A DNA stretch of 6,768 bases from Proteobacteria bacterium UBA7821 (GTDB lineage: Bacteria > Pseudomonadota > Gammaproteobacteria > Comchoanobacterales > Comchoanobacteraceae). The stretch covers positions 1 to 6,768 of the forward strand of contig DLBP01000089.1 in the NCBI GenBank assembly GCA_002480165.1, in the 5' to 3' direction. Below the pieces are notes generated by a model. It did no database searches. It saw nothing but the letters and a program-made list of their open reading frames with translations, and was not told where the DNA came from. A program made the translations under genes and the position numbers. This document shows, one piece after another, positions 5,986 through 6,768 of the stretch (the stretch's first letter is position 1; each line of letters starts with the position of its first letter).

Positions 5986-6768
5986 GTCTTCGATTGACCA
6001 AATGGGTGTTGGGACCAGGTCATCTAAATCAGATTCGCCTCGCCTAAGTCGGGTATTGGCAGTGACCGCTACCATGGCAGCATTATCAGTACAAAACTCA
6101 GCATCAGGCAAGTATAGCTCTACGTTGTTCTGATTTGAAGCGTTGATCATTTGCGTACGCAAATAGTGGTTTGCGGCAACACCACCTGCTAGGACCAGTT
6201 TGGATATAGACGTCTGTGTCAGCGCCATCATCGTCTTCTTCACTAGGATGTCAACGATCGCAGCCTCATAGCTGGCACAAAAATCTGCCAAGCTAGCCGA
6301 CTGATCATCACACGCCTCCCAAGCCAATCTTGCCGCGGTTTTCAAGCCACTAAAGCTCATGTTTAGGCCATATTTAGCCCCCATCATCGGACGTGTGAAC
6401 ATCCATCGCTCGCGATCTCCAGATAAAGCAGACCGAGACAAATTGGCCCCACCAGGAAAACCAAGGCCAAGAAGCTTAGCAATCTTATCAAATGCTTCAC
6501 CAGCCGCATCATCTACGGTGCGGCCAAGAATGGTATAAGAACCGAACTGAGTGGCTTGAATCAATAAGGTGTGACCACCGGAAACCAGTAACGTAATGAA
6601 CGGGTATTCAGGGTGTGAGGCTTGCAAAAAAATCGACTGAATGTGAGCCTCAAGATGGTTAATCCCAATAATCGGGATGTTACAGGCAATTGACAGCCCC
6701 TTGGCTATCGCATAGCCAGATAATAGCGCACCAACCAAGCCTGGCCCACGCGTGTATGCAATGGCAGA
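5977..6768 (-). CDS. tsaD: tRNA N6-adenosine threonylcarbamoyltransferase TsaD, 5'-truncated by window edge
   Basis: The frame is open to the right edge and gives 263 C-terminal residues; by comparison with E. coli TsaD about 74 N-terminal residues lie outside. TsaD (Kae1/Gcp family, ASKHA fold) transfers the threonylcarbamoyl group from TC-AMP to A37 of ANN-decoding tRNAs, with TsaB and TsaE. In fragment numbering, AYTRGPGLVGALLSG begins at residue 4. The metal-binding histidines are H38 and H42 (NHLEAH). SGGHT is at 63-67, DDAAGEAFDK at 86-95, FSGLKT at 139-144 and GGVAAN at 195-200. The metal ligand Asp228 is in CTDNAAM. All these motifs look sound, so it is probably functional. A TTG at 6738 is an internal Leu codon, not the start. 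The gene converges on plsY and its TGA lies inside the last codons of plsY. Confidence 0.95.
   Translation of the reverse strand, partial: SAIAYTRGPGLVGALLSGYAIAKGLSIACNIPIIGINHLEAHIQSIFLQASHPEYPFITLLVSGGHTLLIQATQFGSYTILGRTVDDAAGEAFDKIAKLLGLGFPGGANLSRSALSGDRERWMFTRPMMGAKYGLNMSFSGLKTAARLAWEACDDQSASLADFCASYEAAIVDILVKKTMMALTQTSISKLVLAGGVAANHYLRTQMINASNQNNVELYLPDAEFCTDNAAMVAVTANTRLRRGESDLDDLVPTPIWSIEDLS

Noticed and set aside
6736..6738. TTG at 6738 as the tsaD start
   Set aside because: The conserved AYTRGPG motif is encoded in the same frame upstream of it, so the gene runs off the window.

Overview
The window is a compact housekeeping segment, most likely from a gammaproteobacterium. It holds five complete genes and two that are cut by the window edges. 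The protein sequences resemble E. coli RluC, RNase E, TsaE, Nnr (YjeF), Orn, PlsY and TsaD. Three of the neighbourhoods are familiar from that class: rluC divergent from rne, the orn-nnr-tsaE block, and plsY convergent with tsaD. Long C-terminal truncation (RNase E), eroded motifs (Nnr, PlsY), overlapping genes and almost no spacer DNA are compatible with a streamlined or host-associated lineage. That lifestyle is an inference; no taxon can be named from the sequence alone.

Layout: rluC (minus strand, 3' end cut by the left edge) and rne (plus strand) diverge from a 195-bp intergenic region. That region holds candidate promoters, a small hairpin and the rne ribosome-binding site. rne ends 17 bp from the stop of tsaE. 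The minus-strand block orn-nnr-tsaE reads right to left with a 29-nt overlap (orn/nnr) and a 4-nt ATGA overlap (nnr/tsaE), so it is probably one operon, driven from a recognisable promoter before orn. plsY diverges from orn across about 94 bp. plsY then collides tail to tail with tsaD (minus strand), their ends overlapping by 9 nt; the 5' end of tsaD lies beyond the right edge.

Functional themes: RNase E starts mRNA decay and rRNA/tRNA processing, and Orn finishes decay by removing short oligonucleotides. TsaE and TsaD belong to the same tRNA t6A37 machinery. RluC modifies 23S rRNA. Nnr repairs damaged NAD(P)H, and PlsY performs the first acylation of phospholipid synthesis. No mobile element, CRISPR array, RNA gene or defence system was seen.

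The most notable feature is the RNase E. Both catalytic aspartates are kept, but the CPxC 'Zn-link' used by the E. coli enzyme to form tetramers is absent. The C-terminal tail is reduced to a membrane-binding-like helix plus an arginine-rich stretch. I found no convincing evidence of a wholly new system.
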